DNA of 64,000 nt, taken from the NCBI RefSeq assembly GCF_024748615.1, contig NZ_CP087168.1:5394001-5458000 (forward strand). Reading direction: 5' to 3'. A program made the position numbers and the translations under genes. Origin of the DNA: Pseudomonas sp. B21-048 (GTDB taxonomy: Bacteria; Pseudomonadota; Gammaproteobacteria; Pseudomonadales; Pseudomonadaceae). Shown here piece after piece: positions 17,215 to 27,386 of the stretch (position 1 is its first letter; every line of letters starts with the position of its first letter). The notes beneath the pieces were generated by a model. That model did no database searches and was not told the DNA's origin. It saw only the letters and a program-made list of their open reading frames with translations.

Positions 17215-18183
17215 TCAAGATCGCGGCGCGTAAGCGAAAACGTCCGCGCGCATTTGATGGGCATCCATCCCCGCTTCAACCAGCGCATCCAGCGTGCCAT
17301 AGACCATCGCCGGAGAGCCGCTGGCGTAGACGTGCAGGGCTTTCAGATCAGGGAAATCTTCACACACCGCCTCATGCAACATGCCGCAACGCCCGCCCCA
17401 GCCACATTGATCGCTGACGACTTTATGCAGGAACAGATTGGGCAACTTCAACCATTCATCCCAATGCTCGATCTGATAAAAGTCTTCGGGACGACGCACG
17501 CCCCAATACAAATGCACCGGATACTTGAAACCCGTGGCCCGGCAATGTTCGATCAGGCTGTGGATCTGGCCCATGCCGGTACCGGCAGCAATCAGTACCA
17601 ATGGACCGTCCGGCAGTTCCGCCAGATGGGTGTCGCCGAACGGCATCTCGATGCGCACCATCAGGTTGCGCTGAAGCTGTTCGATCAGGCTCAGCGCACT
17701 GCTTTCGCGCGCCAGCACATGAATCTCCAGATCGCGTCCGGAATGCGGTGCAGAGGCCAGGGAGAAGGCGGATTTCTCGCCGTTCTCACGCTCGATCATC
17801 AAGTACTGGCCGGCGTGATAGCGCGGCGGCTTGCCCGCCGGCGCACGCAGGCGCACACGCCAGGTATCGCCGCCGACGTCCCTGCATTCAATGACCTGAC
17901 ACGACACGCTGCGCACCGGCAATTCTCCCAGCGCGAGCACGCCATCCCACAGCACGATGCAGTCTTCCAGCGGCTCTGCAATGCAAGTGTAGAACTCGCC
18001 ATGGTCGCGCACATCGCCGGCTTGTTCGACCCGCCCTTCCACCAGTAACGCGCCGCACACATGGCAATTGCCGTTGCGACAGCTTTGCGGGCATTCATAG
18101 CCCAGGCGCCGCGCGCCATCGAGAATACGCTCGCCGGGCAGAATCTCTAGCACTGCTCCGGAGGGCTGCAAGGTTACACGCAT
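17215..18183 (-). CDS. 2Fe-2S ferredoxin-type NAD(P)H reductase (CDP-6-deoxyglucoseen reductase-like)
   Basis: A 322-residue electron-transfer flavoprotein. An N-terminal plant-type 2Fe-2S ferredoxin domain carries CPQSCRNGNCHVCGALLVEG (C-x4-C-x2-C) and a fourth cysteine in FYTCIAEPLEDC. The FAD domain has YHAGQYLMIE and SAFSLASAPHSG, and the NAD(P) domain has LVLIAAGTGMGQIHSLIEHC and VHLYWGVRRPEDFY. This is the layout of oxygenase reductases and of CDP-6-deoxyglucoseen reductase, a common database label. The ATG overlaps the ubiD stop (ATGA), so it is translated with ubiD. An electron-donor role near ubiquinone synthesis is an inference from this coupling. Confidence 0.9.
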   Translation of the reverse strand: MRVTLQPSGAVLEILPGERILDGARRLGYECPQSCRNGNCHVCGALLVEGRVEQAGDVRDHGEFYTCIAEPLEDCIVLWDGVLALGELPVRSVSCQVIECRDVGGDTWRVRLRAPAGKPPRYHAGQYLMIERENGEKSAFSLASAPHSGRDLEIHVLARESSALSLIEQLQRNLMVRIEMPFGDTHLAELPDGPLVLIAAGTGMGQIHSLIEHCRATGFKYPVHLYWGVRRPEDFYQIEHWDEWLKLPNLFLHKVVSDQCGWGGRCGMLHEAVCEDFPDLKALHVYASGSPAMVYGTLDALVEAGMDAHQMRADVFAYAPRS

Positions 18184-19649
18184 CAATCTATTCCTAACTG
18201 ATTCCAGATGGCATCGATCCGTTGGGTAACGGCTTCATCCTTGACGATGACCCGGCCCCACTCGCGAGTGGTTTCGCCCGGCCATTTATGCGTGGCATCG
18301 AGCCCCATCTTCGAACCCAGGCCGGAGACCGGCGAGGCGAAGTCCAGGTAGTCGATCGGCGTGTTGTCGATCATCACCGTGTCACGCTTGGGGTCCATGC
18401 GTGTGGTGATGGCCCAGATCACGTCGTTCCAGTCCCGTGCGTTGATATCGTCGTCAGTGACGATAACGAACTTGGTGTACATGAACTGTCGCAAAAACGA
18501 CCAGACACCGAGCATTACCCGCTTGGCATGCCCAGGATATGACTTCTTCATGGTCACGATGGCCATGCGGTACGAACAGCCTTCGGGCGGCAGGTAGAAG
18601 TCGGTGATCTCCGGAAACTGCTTTTGCAGGATCGGCACGAACACTTCGTTCAGCGCCACGCCGAGAATCGCCGGCTCATCCGGTGGACGGCCGGTGTAGG
18701 TGCTGTGGTAGATCGGTTTGATCCGGTGGGTGATGCGCTCGACGGTGAACACCGGGAAGCTGTCGACTTCGTTGTAGTAACCGGTGTGGTCGCCGTATGG
18801 ACCTTCATCGGCCATTTCGCCCGGATGGATCACGCCTTCGAGGATGATCTCGGCGGTGGCCGGCACTTGCAGGTCGTTGCCACGGCACTTCACCAGTTCG
18901 GTGCGATTGCCGCGCAACAGACCGGCGAAAGCGTATTCAGAGAGGCTGTCCGGCACCGGCGTCACGGCGCCCAGAATGGTGGCCGGGTCAGCGCCCAGGG
19001 CCACGGAAACCGGGAACGGCTGGCCGGGGTGTTTCTCGCACCACTCACGGTAATCCAGCGCGCCGCCACGGTGGCTCAACCAGCGCATGATCACCTTGTT
19101 GCGGCCGATCACTTGCTGACGGTAGATGCCGAGGTTCTGGCGATCCTTGTTCGGACCTTTGGTGACGGTCAGGCCCCAGGTGATCAGCGGACCGACGTCG
19201 CCCGGCCAGCAGGTCTGTACCGGCAACATCGCCAGATCGACATCGTCGCCTTCGATGACCACTTCCTGGCACACCGCGTCTTTGACGACTTTCGGCGCCA
19301 TGGCGATGATTTTGCGGAAGATCGGCAGCTTGGACCAGGCATCCTTCAGGCCCTTCGGCGGCTCGGGCTCCTTGAGGAACGCCAACAGCTTGCCGATTTC
19401 GCGCAACTCGCTGACCGCTTCCGCGCCCATGCCCAGCGCCACGCGCTCTGGGGTGCCGAACAGGTTGCCGAGTACTGGAATGTCATAGCCGGTAGGGTTT
19501 TCGAAAAGCAGCGCCGGGCCCTTGGCCCGCAGCGTGCGATCACAGACCTCGGTCATTTCGAGCACTGGGGACACTGGAACCTGGATGCGCTTGAGTTCGC
19601 CGCGCTTTTCCAGGCCGCTGATAAAGTCGCGCAAGTCGCGATACTGCAT
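18183..19649 (-). CDS. ubiD: 4-hydroxy-3-octaprenylbenzoate carboxy-lyase
   Basis: A 488-residue prenylated-FMN-dependent decarboxylase of ubiquinone synthesis. The start [20 protein letters not shown] is the family hallmark; further conserved segments are [33 protein letters not shown] (catalytic glutamate region) and [15 protein letters not shown]. Length equals E. coli UbiD. Downstream of rho on the same strand with about 100 bases between, including the rho terminator, so it likely has its own promoter. It is followed by an overlapping ferredoxin-type reductase gene. Confidence 0.97.
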   Translation of the reverse strand: MQYRDLRDFISGLEKRGELKRIQVPVSPVLEMTEVCDRTLRAKGPALLFENPTGYDIPVLGNLFGTPERVALGMGAEAVSELREIGKLLAFLKEPEPPKGLKDAWSKLPIFRKIIAMAPKVVKDAVCQEVVIEGDDVDLAMLPVQTCWPGDVGPLITWGLTVTKGPNKDRQNLGIYRQQVIGRNKVIMRWLSHRGGALDYREWCEKHPGQPFPVSVALGADPATILGAVTPVPDSLSEYAFAGLLRGNRTELVKCRGNDLQVPATAEIILEGVIHPGEMADEGPYGDHTGYYNEVDSFPVFTVERITHRIKPIYHSTYTGRPPDEPAILGVALNEVFVPILQKQFPEITDFYLPPEGCSYRMAIVTMKKSYPGHAKRVMLGVWSFLRQFMYTKFVIVTDDDINARDWNDVIWAITTRMDPKRDTVMIDNTPIDYLDFASPVSGLGSKMGLDATHKWPGETTREWGRVIVKDEAVTQRIDAIWNQLGID

Positions 19650-19750
19650 GCGTGAGCCTCGTGTTGGCCGTGGCGTTCGGGGCAGGCAGTTTAGCGCCGA
19701 ACCCCTCTATTCAGAACCACGAACTGCCGGTTCATCAAAAATCAGATAGC

Positions 19751-19776
19751 AAAAAGCCGGGTTTCCCCGGCTTTTG
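19751..19776 (-). terminator. Rho-independent terminator after rho
   Basis: An AAAGCCGG/CCGGCTTT stem with a G/C-rich short loop and flanking A and T runs lies 16 bases past the rho stop. The flanks make it usable on the minus strand. Confidence 0.85.
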
Positions 19777-19791
19777 CTGACTTTCTGCGAT

Positions 19792-21051
<1,260 letters not shown>

Positions 21052-21085
21052 ATAGGAATGACGTAATCATTTATGGAGGGGGGAA

Positions 21086-21104
21086 ATTAAGCTTTTGGCT
21101 TAAT
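21086..21104 (-). promoter_or_regulatory. Hairpin in the rho leader
   Basis: A perfect ATTAAGC/GCTTAAT stem with a five-base loop sits 35 bases before the rho start. The leader between the trxA terminator and rho is about 200 bases, room for the Rho autoregulation known in other bacteria. Function is not shown by sequence. Confidence 0.4.
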
Positions 21105-21247
21105 GAGGCCGCGCCGCAGAGAAGGCGACAGGATCGCGTACTTATTCGAAAAGGAGTGCGTCGGCGACGGCTAGCAGGGGGCAGTGGAGAAACCAGTGCG
21201 GGGCCGAATGTACCACCTGAGTTTCGGAGCGTCTAGCCCTCAATAAC

Positions 21248-21278
21248 GAAAAGGCCCCGCATTATACGGGGCCTTTTC
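21248..21278 (-). terminator. Rho-independent terminator after trxA
   Basis: A perfect 12-base stem, GAAAAGGCCCCG paired with CGGGGCCTTTTC, with a seven-base loop. It lies 21 bases past the trxA stop and separates trxA from the rho leader. Confidence 0.93.
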
Positions 21279-21298
21279 ATGACGCTTTATAACAACGC

Positions 21299-21628
21299 TT
21301 AGATGTTGGCGTCGAGGAAAGCAGCCAGTTGCGACTTCGACAGCGCGCCAACCTTGGTGGCTTCGACGTTGCCGTTCTTGAACAGCATCAGCGTCGGGAT
21401 ACCACGCACGCCATGCTTGGCCGGGGTTTCCTGGTTTTCGTCGATGTTCAGCTTGGCAACGGTCAGCTTGCCAGCGTAGGTGCCAGCGATCTCGTCCAAA
21501 ACCGGGGCGATCATTTTGCAAGGGCCGCACCACTCAGCCCAGTAGTCAACAAGCACAGGGCCAGCAGCCTTCAGTACTTCTTCTTCGAAGTTAGCGTCGG
21601 TGACGTGCTTGATAAGATCGCTGCTCAT
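21299..21628 (-). CDS. trxA: Thioredoxin 1
   Basis: A 109-residue thioredoxin. The redox-active site is in [20 protein letters not shown] (WCGPC), and the cis-proline loop is [13 protein letters not shown]. It reduces disulfides in cytoplasmic proteins with electrons from thioredoxin reductase. Size and sequence match E. coli TrxA closely. It is a single-gene unit with its own terminator, upstream of rho. Confidence 0.98.
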   Translation of the reverse strand: MSSDLIKHVTDANFEEEVLKAAGPVLVDYWAEWCGPCKMIAPVLDEIAGTYAGKLTVAKLNIDENQETPAKHGVRGIPTLMLFKNGNVEATKVGALSKSQLAAFLDANI

Positions 21629-21750
21629 GGATGTCTCCGGGTTGTAAGCAATAAAAAACGTGGCCCATCATAGCCGCCCTTCCCGTGTTCAGGAAGCCGC
21701 AGATGATTGAGTCTCGCTATGGTGGCCCATGAGTTTGGGTATAGCTCAAG

Positions 21751-22458
21751 TCATGAGGTGGCGGGAGCGACGAAAGCGATTCCGGTACGCAGGGCGGCGT
21801 TGCGCACATGCTCTTGCATGGCCTTCTGCGCGGCGCCAGAGGCCCGACGCGCCAGCGCACGGAGGATTTTGCGGTGCTCCTGCCAGGTTTCCATCGCCCG
21901 TTCGGCCCGGATGAACGGTAGCTTCTGGCTCTCCAGGAAGATGTCGGCGCTGGCCGTCAGAATGCTCAGCATCGCCTGATTGCCACTGGCCAGGAGGATG
22001 CGTCGGTGAAACTCGAAATCCAGTCGCGCCGCCGCCTCGAAGTCGGCGGCGCGCAGTTCATTGCGCATGGCGGCGACATTGTCTTCCAGGGCATCGAGCT
22101 CATCGGTGCTCAGGGTCACGGCCGCCAGCCCGGCGGCAAAACCTTCCAGCGCGTAGCGCAACTGAAAGATGTCCAGCGGAGATGCCTGGGCCGCGAACGG
22201 CCAGCCCGGCGCCGCATCGCCACGGGGCAGATCGACCGGTGACTGCACGAACACGCCCTTGCCTGGCTGGATACTGATCACGCCCAGCGCACTCAGGGAC
22301 GATAACGCCTCACGCAATGACGCCCGACTGACCCCCAATTGCACCGCCAGATCCCGTTGCGAAGGCAAGGCATCCCCCGCCCCGAAGCCTTGCTCGGTGA
22401 TCAGTTTGCGGATGGCTTGCAGCGCCACTTCAGGTACGGCGCGGGAGATCGAGTTCAT
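21751..22458 (-). CDS. FadR-family (GntR) transcriptional regulator
   Basis: A 235-residue regulator. The N-terminal winged helix-turn-helix shows the GntR signature (GDALPSQRDLAVQLGVSRASLREALSSL, here in two overlapping parts: ALPSQRDLAVQLGVSR and SRASLREALSSL). The C-terminal all-helical FCD domain has DIFQLRYALEGFAAGLAA, then AARLDFEFHRRILLASGN and WQEHRKILRAL, with the Asp/His metal-binding residues typical of FCD proteins. The ligand is likely an organic or amino acid. It is divergent from the ABC transporter operon starting at 22717 and probably controls it. Confidence 0.9.
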   Translation of the reverse strand: MNSISRAVPEVALQAIRKLITEQGFGAGDALPSQRDLAVQLGVSRASLREALSSLSALGVISIQPGKGVFVQSPVDLPRGDAAPGWPFAAQASPLDIFQLRYALEGFAAGLAAVTLSTDELDALEDNVAAMRNELRAADFEAAARLDFEFHRRILLASGNQAMLSILTASADIFLESQKLPFIRAERAMETWQEHRKILRALARRASGAAQKAMQEHVRNAALRTGIAFVAPATS

Positions 22459-22558
22459 GGTTTTTTTCAGACGAGCCAGGCCAATGAGCGGCTAGTTGTA
22501 AAGCTATTCGCGACATCCGACAAGTCGTGCCCCATGGGGGTTCGGGACTTTTAACGGG

Positions 22559-22575
22559 TGCGCCATCAGGGTGCG
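22559..22575 (+). promoter_or_regulatory. NtrC-like enhancer site
   Basis: TGCGCC-N5-GGTGCG matches the NtrC consensus TGCACC-N5-GGTGCA with two changes. It lies about 95 bases upstream of the -24 element at 22655, a usual distance for an enhancer of a sigma-54 promoter. Confidence 0.5.
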
Positions 22576-22654
22576 AAAGGCCACCCAACTGTTCAGACCA
22601 GTAAGACCGAACGCCCCCAGCAAAACCGTGGCCTGCGCCCCCCAAAACCTAATC

Positions 22655-22671
22655 TTGGCATGGCCCGTGCT
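22655..22671 (+). promoter_or_regulatory. Sigma-54 promoter of the amino-acid ABC operon
   Basis: TTGGCATG-N4-GTGCT fits the sigma-54 consensus TTGGCACG-N4-TTGCT with two mismatches, and keeps the essential GG and GC exactly ten bases apart. Transcription would start near 22682, 35 bases before the binding-protein ATG. Confidence 0.7.
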
Positions 22672-22716
22672 CTGTCGATCCGCAGAAATCACTTCCCGCC
22701 GATTCGGAGATTTGCC

Positions 22717-23502
22717 ATGACCATGCGTTACAGCGTCCTCATCAAAGCCCTGTTCGCCAGCCTGATGCTGAGCCAGGCACCCGCCCACGCCGACGGTCTG
22801 GAGGATGTGGTCAAGCGCGGTACCCTCAAGGTCGCCGTGCCGCAGGACTTCCCGCCGTTCGGTTCGGTCGGCCCGGACATGAAACCTCGCGGCCTGGACA
22901 TCGACACCGCCAAACTGCTGGCCGACCAACTCAAGGTCAAACTCGAGCTGACCCCGGTCAACAGCACCAACCGCATCCCGTTCCTGACCACCGGCAAAGT
23001 CGACCTGGTGATTTCCAGCCTCGGCAAAAACCCTGAGCGCGAAAAAGTCATCGACTTCTCCCGTGCCTACGCACCGTTCTACCTCGCCGTGTTCGGTCCG
23101 CCAGACGCCGCCATCAAGAGCCTGGATGATCTCAAGGGCAAAACCATCAGCGTCACCCGTGGCGCCATCGAAGACATCGAGCTGACCAAAGTCGCCCCCG
23201 AAGGCGCGACCATCAAACGCTTCGAAGACAACAACTCGACGATCGCCGCTTACCTCGCCGGCCAAGTCGACCTGATCGCCAGCGGTAACGTGGTGATGGT
23301 GGCAATCAGTGAGAAAAACCCGAAACGCGTGCCGGCGCTGAAAGTGAAACTCAAGGACTCGCCGGTTTACGTTGGCGTGAACAAGAACGAGTCGGCGCTG
23401 CTGGGCAAGGTCAACGACATCCTCACCTCGGCCAAGGCTGACGGTGCGTTGGAAAAGAACTCGCAAACCTGGCTGAAAGAGCCGCTGCCGGCCGATCTCT
23501 GA
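22717..23502 (+). CDS. Amino-acid ABC transporter substrate-binding protein
   Basis: A 261-residue periplasmic binding protein of the SBP_bac_3 family. A signal peptide ends at about residue 25 (SQAPAHA before DGLEDV). Family segments are LKVAVPQDFPPFGSVG, LDIDTAKLLADQLKVKLEL, TTGKVDLVISSLGKNPEREK and VIDFSRAYAPFYLAVFG. The ligand is probably a polar amino acid or a derivative; the specificity cannot be read from sequence. ATG 22717 follows CGGAGA and gives a proper signal peptide; upstream in-frame starts do not. First gene of a four-gene operon preceded by a sigma-54 promoter and divergent from a FadR-type regulator. Confidence 0.92.
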   Translation: MTMRYSVLIKALFASLMLSQAPAHADGLEDVVKRGTLKVAVPQDFPPFGSVGPDMKPRGLDIDTAKLLADQLKVKLELTPVNSTNRIPFLTTGKVDLVISSLGKNPEREKVIDFSRAYAPFYLAVFGPPDAAIKSLDDLKGKTISVTRGAIEDIELTKVAPEGATIKRFEDNNSTIAAYLAGQVDLIASGNVVMVAISEKNPKRVPALKVKLKDSPVYVGVNKNESALLGKVNDILTSAKADGALEKNSQTWLKEPLPADL

Positions 23503-23524
23503 TCGTTCGCGCGGGAGACGATTA

Positions 23525-24196
23525 ATGGCTTATCAGTTCGATTTCTTGCCGGTGGTGGAAAACACCGACCTGCTGCTGCGCGGTGCGCTGTTCACCCTTG
23601 AGTTGACAGCCATTGGCGCGGTGCTCGGGGTCGGTCTGGGTATCGTCGGGGCACTGGTGCGGGCGTGGAACATCCGCCCGTTCGCCGGCATTTTCGGGGT
23701 TTACGTCGAGTTGATCCGCAACACGCCATTCCTGGTGCAGTTGTTTTTCATCTTCTTCGGTTTGCCGTCGCTGGGCCTGCAGATTTCCGAATGGCAGGCG
23801 GCGGTGCTGGCGATGGTGATCAACCTGGGCGCCTATTCGACCGAGATCATCCGTGCCGGCATTCAAGCGATCCCCCGCGGGCAGCTGGAAGCCGCAGCCG
23901 CCTTGGCGATGACGCGCTCCGAAGCCTTCCGCCACGTGGTTCTGTTGCCGGCGCTGGGCAAGGTCTGGCCGGCCCTGAGCAGCCAGATCATCATCGTGAT
24001 GCTCGGCTCGGCGGTCTGTTCGCAGATTGCCACCGAAGAGCTGAGCTTCGCCGCCAACTTCATTCAATCGCGCAACTTCCGCGCCTTTGAAACCTATGCC
24101 CTGACCACGCTGGTCTACCTGTGCATGGCGCTGTTGATCCGCCAATTGCTGAACTGGATCGGCCGGCGCTACATAGCAAGGAGCAGCAGCCAATGA
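23525..24196 (+). CDS. Amino-acid ABC transporter permease 1
   Basis: A 223-residue inner-membrane permease of the HisM/GlnP type. It has the N-terminal TLELTAIGAVLGVGLGIVGA, then YVELIRNTPFLVQLFFIFFG, characteristic of this family, and the cytoplasmic EAA-type loop PRGQLEAAAALAMTRSEAFR. About five membrane segments. Its stop overlaps the next permease start by four bases (ATGA). The two permeases form a heterodimer with the ATPase encoded last. Confidence 0.94.
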   Translation: MAYQFDFLPVVENTDLLLRGALFTLELTAIGAVLGVGLGIVGALVRAWNIRPFAGIFGVYVELIRNTPFLVQLFFIFFGLPSLGLQISEWQAAVLAMVINLGAYSTEIIRAGIQAIPRGQLEAAAALAMTRSEAFRHVVLLPALGKVWPALSSQIIIVMLGSAVCSQIATEELSFAANFIQSRNFRAFETYALTTLVYLCMALLIRQLLNWIGRRYIARSSSQ

Positions 24197-24843
24197 GCGA
24201 TTTCACCTTCTGGGACATCCTGCGCAACCTGCTCACGGGCCTGCAATGGACCCTGGCCTTGTCGCTGGTGGCGTTTATCGGCGGCGGGCTGATCGGTTTG
24301 TTGATCATGGTGATGCGGATTTCAAAAAAATCCCTCCCCAGCCACTTCGCCCGCACCTACATCGAACTGTTCCAGGGCACGCCGCTATTGATGCAGCTGT
24401 TTCTGGTGTTCTTCGGTGTGGCGTTGGCCGGGGTAGAAATTTCACCGTGGATGGCGGCGGCGATTGCCTTGACGCTGTTCACCAGCGCTTATCTGGCGGA
24501 GATCTGGCGCGGTTGCGTCGACTCGATCCCTAATGGCCAGTGGGAAGCCTCGTCGAGCCTGGCGCTCAATCCGCTGGAGCAACTGCGCTACGTGATCCTG
24601 CCGCAAGCCCTGCGCATCGCCGTGGCGCCAACCGTGGGCTTCTCGGTGCAAGTGGTCAAAGGCACCGCCGTCACCTCGATCATCGGCTTCACCGAACTGA
24701 CCAAGACCGGCGGCATGCTCGCCAACGCGACCTTCGAGCCCTTCATGGTCTACGGCCTGGTGGCGCTCGGTTACTTCCTGCTCTGCTACCCCTTGTCCCT
24801 CAGCGCGCGCTACCTGGAAAGGAGACTGCATGCCTCTGCTTAG
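24193..24843 (+). CDS. Amino-acid ABC transporter permease 2
   Basis: A 216-residue permease, paralogue of the preceding one. The family signature YIELFQGTPLLMQLFLVFFG and the EAA loop PNGQWEASSSLALNPLEQLR followed by VILPQALRIAVAP are clear. ATG 24193 overlaps the upstream stop; longer readings (to 24121) would extend far into the previous gene. It overlaps the ATPase gene by 14 bases, so the last three genes are translationally coupled. Confidence 0.94.
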   Translation: MSDFTFWDILRNLLTGLQWTLALSLVAFIGGGLIGLLIMVMRISKKSLPSHFARTYIELFQGTPLLMQLFLVFFGVALAGVEISPWMAAAIALTLFTSAYLAEIWRGCVDSIPNGQWEASSSLALNPLEQLRYVILPQALRIAVAPTVGFSVQVVKGTAVTSIIGFTELTKTGGMLANATFEPFMVYGLVALGYFLLCYPLSLSARYLERRLHASA

Positions 24844-25567
24844 AATTTCCGCCCTGCATAAATATTACGGCGACCACCATGTGCTCAAAGGCATCAACCT
24901 GAGCGTCGATGAAGGTCAGGTGGTGGCGATCATCGGCCGCAGCGGTTCGGGCAAATCCACCTTGTTGCGCACCCTTAACGGTCTGGAATCGATCAATGAC
25001 GGCGTGATCGAAGTCGATGGCGAATACCTCGACGCCGCCCGCGCCGACCTGCGTAGCCTGCGGCAGAAAGTCGGGATGGTGTTCCAGCAGTTCAACCTGT
25101 TCCCACACCTGACCGTGGGCGAAAACGTCATGCTCGCGCCGCAAGTGGTGCAGAAAGTGCCGAAAGCCAAAGCCGCCGAACTGGCGCGACAGATGCTGGA
25201 ACGGGTCGGGCTGGGGGAGAAGTTTGATGCGTTCCCGGATCGATTGTCCGGCGGCCAGCAACAGCGGGTGGCGATTGCTCGTGCCTTGGCGATGTCGCCG
25301 AAGGTGTTGTTATGCGACGAGATCACCTCGGCGCTGGACCCGGAACTGGTCAACGAAGTGCTCAACGTGGTCCGGCAACTGGCCAAGGAGGGCATGACAC
25401 TGATCATGGTCACCCATGAAATGCGCTTTGCCCGGGAGGTTGGGGACAAATTGGTGTTCATGCACCATGGCAAGGTGCATGAGGTGGGGGATCCGAAGAT
25501 TCTGTTTGCCAACCCGCAGACGGCGGAGCTGGCGAATTTCATTGGGACGGTTGAACACGCCAACTGA
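24830..25567 (+). CDS. Amino-acid ABC transporter ATP-binding protein
   Basis: A 245-residue ABC ATPase of the polar-amino-acid class. Walker A is IGRSGSGKSTLLRTLNGLES, the Q-loop GMVFQQFNLFPHLTVGENV, the signature LSGGQQQRVAIARALAMSPK, Walker B VLLCDEITSALDPEL, and the switch histidine in MVTHEMRFAREV. It energises the transporter formed by the two upstream permeases. Its TGA stop (25565-25567) is also the first three bases of a palindromic repeat, so the repeat seems to have inserted at, or spread from, the very end of the gene. Confidence 0.95.
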   Translation: MPLLRISALHKYYGDHHVLKGINLSVDEGQVVAIIGRSGSGKSTLLRTLNGLESINDGVIEVDGEYLDAARADLRSLRQKVGMVFQQFNLFPHLTVGENVMLAPQVVQKVPKAKAAELARQMLERVGLGEKFDAFPDRLSGGQQQRVAIARALAMSPKVLLCDEITSALDPELVNEVLNVVRQLAKEGMTLIMVTHEMRFAREVGDKLVFMHHGKVHEVGDPKILFANPQTAELANFIGTVEHAN

Positions 25568-25673
25568 TCGTTCCCACGCTCCGCGTGGGAATGCAGCCCG
25601 GGACGCTCCGCGTCCCAGAAGCGGACGCGGAGCGTCCATTGAGGCATTCCCACGCGGAGCGTGGGAACGATCA
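25565..25673. repeat. Palindromic ~108-bp repeat, copy C
   Basis: The cleanest of the five copies. Both ends carry TGATCGTTCCCACGCTCCGCG and its inverse; the inner arms GGGACGCTCCGCGTCCC and GGACGCGGAGCGTCC can form further hairpins. It starts within the ATPase stop codon and could work as the operon's transcript end. Confidence 0.9.
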
Positions 25674-25775
25674 GGGCAGACAGGGTGTGCTGGATCAATG
25701 CTTTGAACACTACGCGTTGGCGGCAGCGTTTGATCGTGGCAGGATGTCGAGGTTATCGACCGAGACCCCCTGACC

Positions 25776-27278
25776 ATGCCGCAATCCCAAGCCAAGAATC
25801 TGTCCCTGATCGCCGCAATCGACCTGGGCTCCAACAGCTTTCACATGGTCGTGGCCAAGGCCCAGAATGACGAAATCCGTATTCTCGAACGTCTCGGGGA
25901 GAAGGTTCAGTTGGCCGCCGGCATCGACGAAGAGCGTCAACTCAGCGAAGAATCCATGCAGCGCGGGCTCGATTGCCTGAAGCGTTTCGCCCAACTGATC
26001 AGCGGTATGCCGCCCGGCGCCGTGCGGATCGTCGGCACCAACGCCCTGCGCGAAGCCCGTAACCGCGGCGAATTCATCCGTCGCGCCGAAGAAATTCTCG
26101 GCCATCCGGTAGAAGTCATCTCCGGCCGAGAAGAAGCGCGCCTGATTTACCTCGGCGTCTCCCACACCCTCGCCGACACGCCGGGCAAGCGCCTGGTGGC
26201 CGATATCGGTGGCGGCAGTACTGAATTCATCATCGGGCAGAGATTCGAGCCATTGTTGCGCGAAAGCCTGCAAATGGGCTGCGTGAGCTTCACTCAGCGC
26301 TATTTCAAGGACGGCAAGATTACGCCGGCCCGTTACGCCCAGGCGTACACCGCTGCGCGGCTGGAGATCATGAGCATCGAACACGCTCTGCACCGCCTGA
26401 CTTGGGATGAAGCCATCGGCTCCTCGGGCACCATTCGCGCCATCGGCCTGGCGCTGAAGGCCGGCGGGCATGGCACTGGCGAAGTGAATGCCGAAGGCCT
26501 GGCCTGGCTCAAGCGCAAGCTGTTCAAACTCGGCGACGCCGAGAAAATCGATTTCGAAGGCATCAAGCCCGACCGCCGGGCGATCTTCCCCGCCGGGTTG
26601 GCGATTCTCGAAGCGATCTTCGATGCCCTCGAACTGCAACGCATGGATCACTGTGAAGGTGCCCTGCGCGAAGGCGTGCTCTATGACCTGCTGGGCCGTC
26701 ATCATCACGAAGACGTCCGTGAGCGCACACTCAGCTCGCTGATGGAGCGTTACCACGTCGACCTGGAACAAGCCGTGCGGGTCGAACGCAAGGCGCTGCA
26801 TGCCTTCGATCAGGTGGCCGAGGATTGGCAGCTGGATGACGGTGTCTGGCGCGAACTGCTGAGCTGGGCGGCCAAGGTCCATGAAGTGGGCCTGGACATC
26901 GCGCACTATCAGTACCACAAGCACGGCGCCTATCTGATCGAGCACTCGGACCTGGCCGGATTCTCCCGCGAAGACCAGCAAATGCTCGCGCTGCTGGTGC
27001 GCGGCCATCGACGCAATATTCCCAAGGACAAGTTCGCCGAATTCGGCGACGACGGCATCAAACTGATTCGCCTGTGCGCGCTGCTGCGTTTTGCGATTCT
27101 GTTCCATCACATCCGCGGCACCCAGGAAATGCCACAAGTGGTGCTGCACGCCAACGGCGACAGCCTGGATGTGTTATTCCCGGAACACTGGCTGGAGGAC
27201 AACCAGCTGACCCAGGCCGATTTCGCCCTGGAAGCGGAATGGCTGACCCGCGTCGGCTTCGTGCTGAACGTGCGCTAA
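25776..27278 (+). CDS. ppx: Exopolyphosphatase (Ppx/GppA family)
   Basis: A 500-residue enzyme that removes terminal phosphate from inorganic polyphosphate; it may also act on pppGpp. The ASKHA-fold phosphate-binding motifs are [19 protein letters not shown] and [16 protein letters not shown], with [19 protein letters not shown] and [11 protein letters not shown] between. The C-terminal HD-like helical half ([20 protein letters not shown]) is complete. It is convergent with ppk, the polyphosphate-synthesising gene, and shares a terminator with it; this is the usual Pseudomonas arrangement. Confidence 0.96.
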   Translation: MPQSQAKNLSLIAAIDLGSNSFHMVVAKAQNDEIRILERLGEKVQLAAGIDEERQLSEESMQRGLDCLKRFAQLISGMPPGAVRIVGTNALREARNRGEFIRRAEEILGHPVEVISGREEARLIYLGVSHTLADTPGKRLVADIGGGSTEFIIGQRFEPLLRESLQMGCVSFTQRYFKDGKITPARYAQAYTAARLEIMSIEHALHRLTWDEAIGSSGTIRAIGLALKAGGHGTGEVNAEGLAWLKRKLFKLGDAEKIDFEGIKPDRRAIFPAGLAILEAIFDALELQRMDHCEGALREGVLYDLLGRHHHEDVRERTLSSLMERYHVDLEQAVRVERKALHAFDQVAEDWQLDDGVWRELLSWAAKVHEVGLDIAHYQYHKHGAYLIEHSDLAGFSREDQQMLALLVRGHRRNIPKDKFAEFGDDGIKLIRLCALLRFAILFHHIRGTQEMPQVVLHANGDSLDVLFPEHWLEDNQLTQADFALEAEWLTRVGFVLNVR

Positions 27279-27337
27279 TCAGAAGGCTGCCGAAAATCCC
27301 TACACGGAACAGGTTCGACATCAACGTCCGGTGAAAA

Positions 27338-27373
27338 CAAAAATGGCGATCCGCAGGGATCGCCATTTTTTTA
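27338..27373. terminator. Bidirectional terminator between ppx and ppk
   Basis: An uninterrupted stem AAAAATGGCGATCC/GGGATCGCCATTTTT with a three-base loop, flanked by A and T runs on both sides. It can serve both convergent genes. Confidence 0.93.
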
Positions 27374-27386
27374 TGCTACGCCGAGG

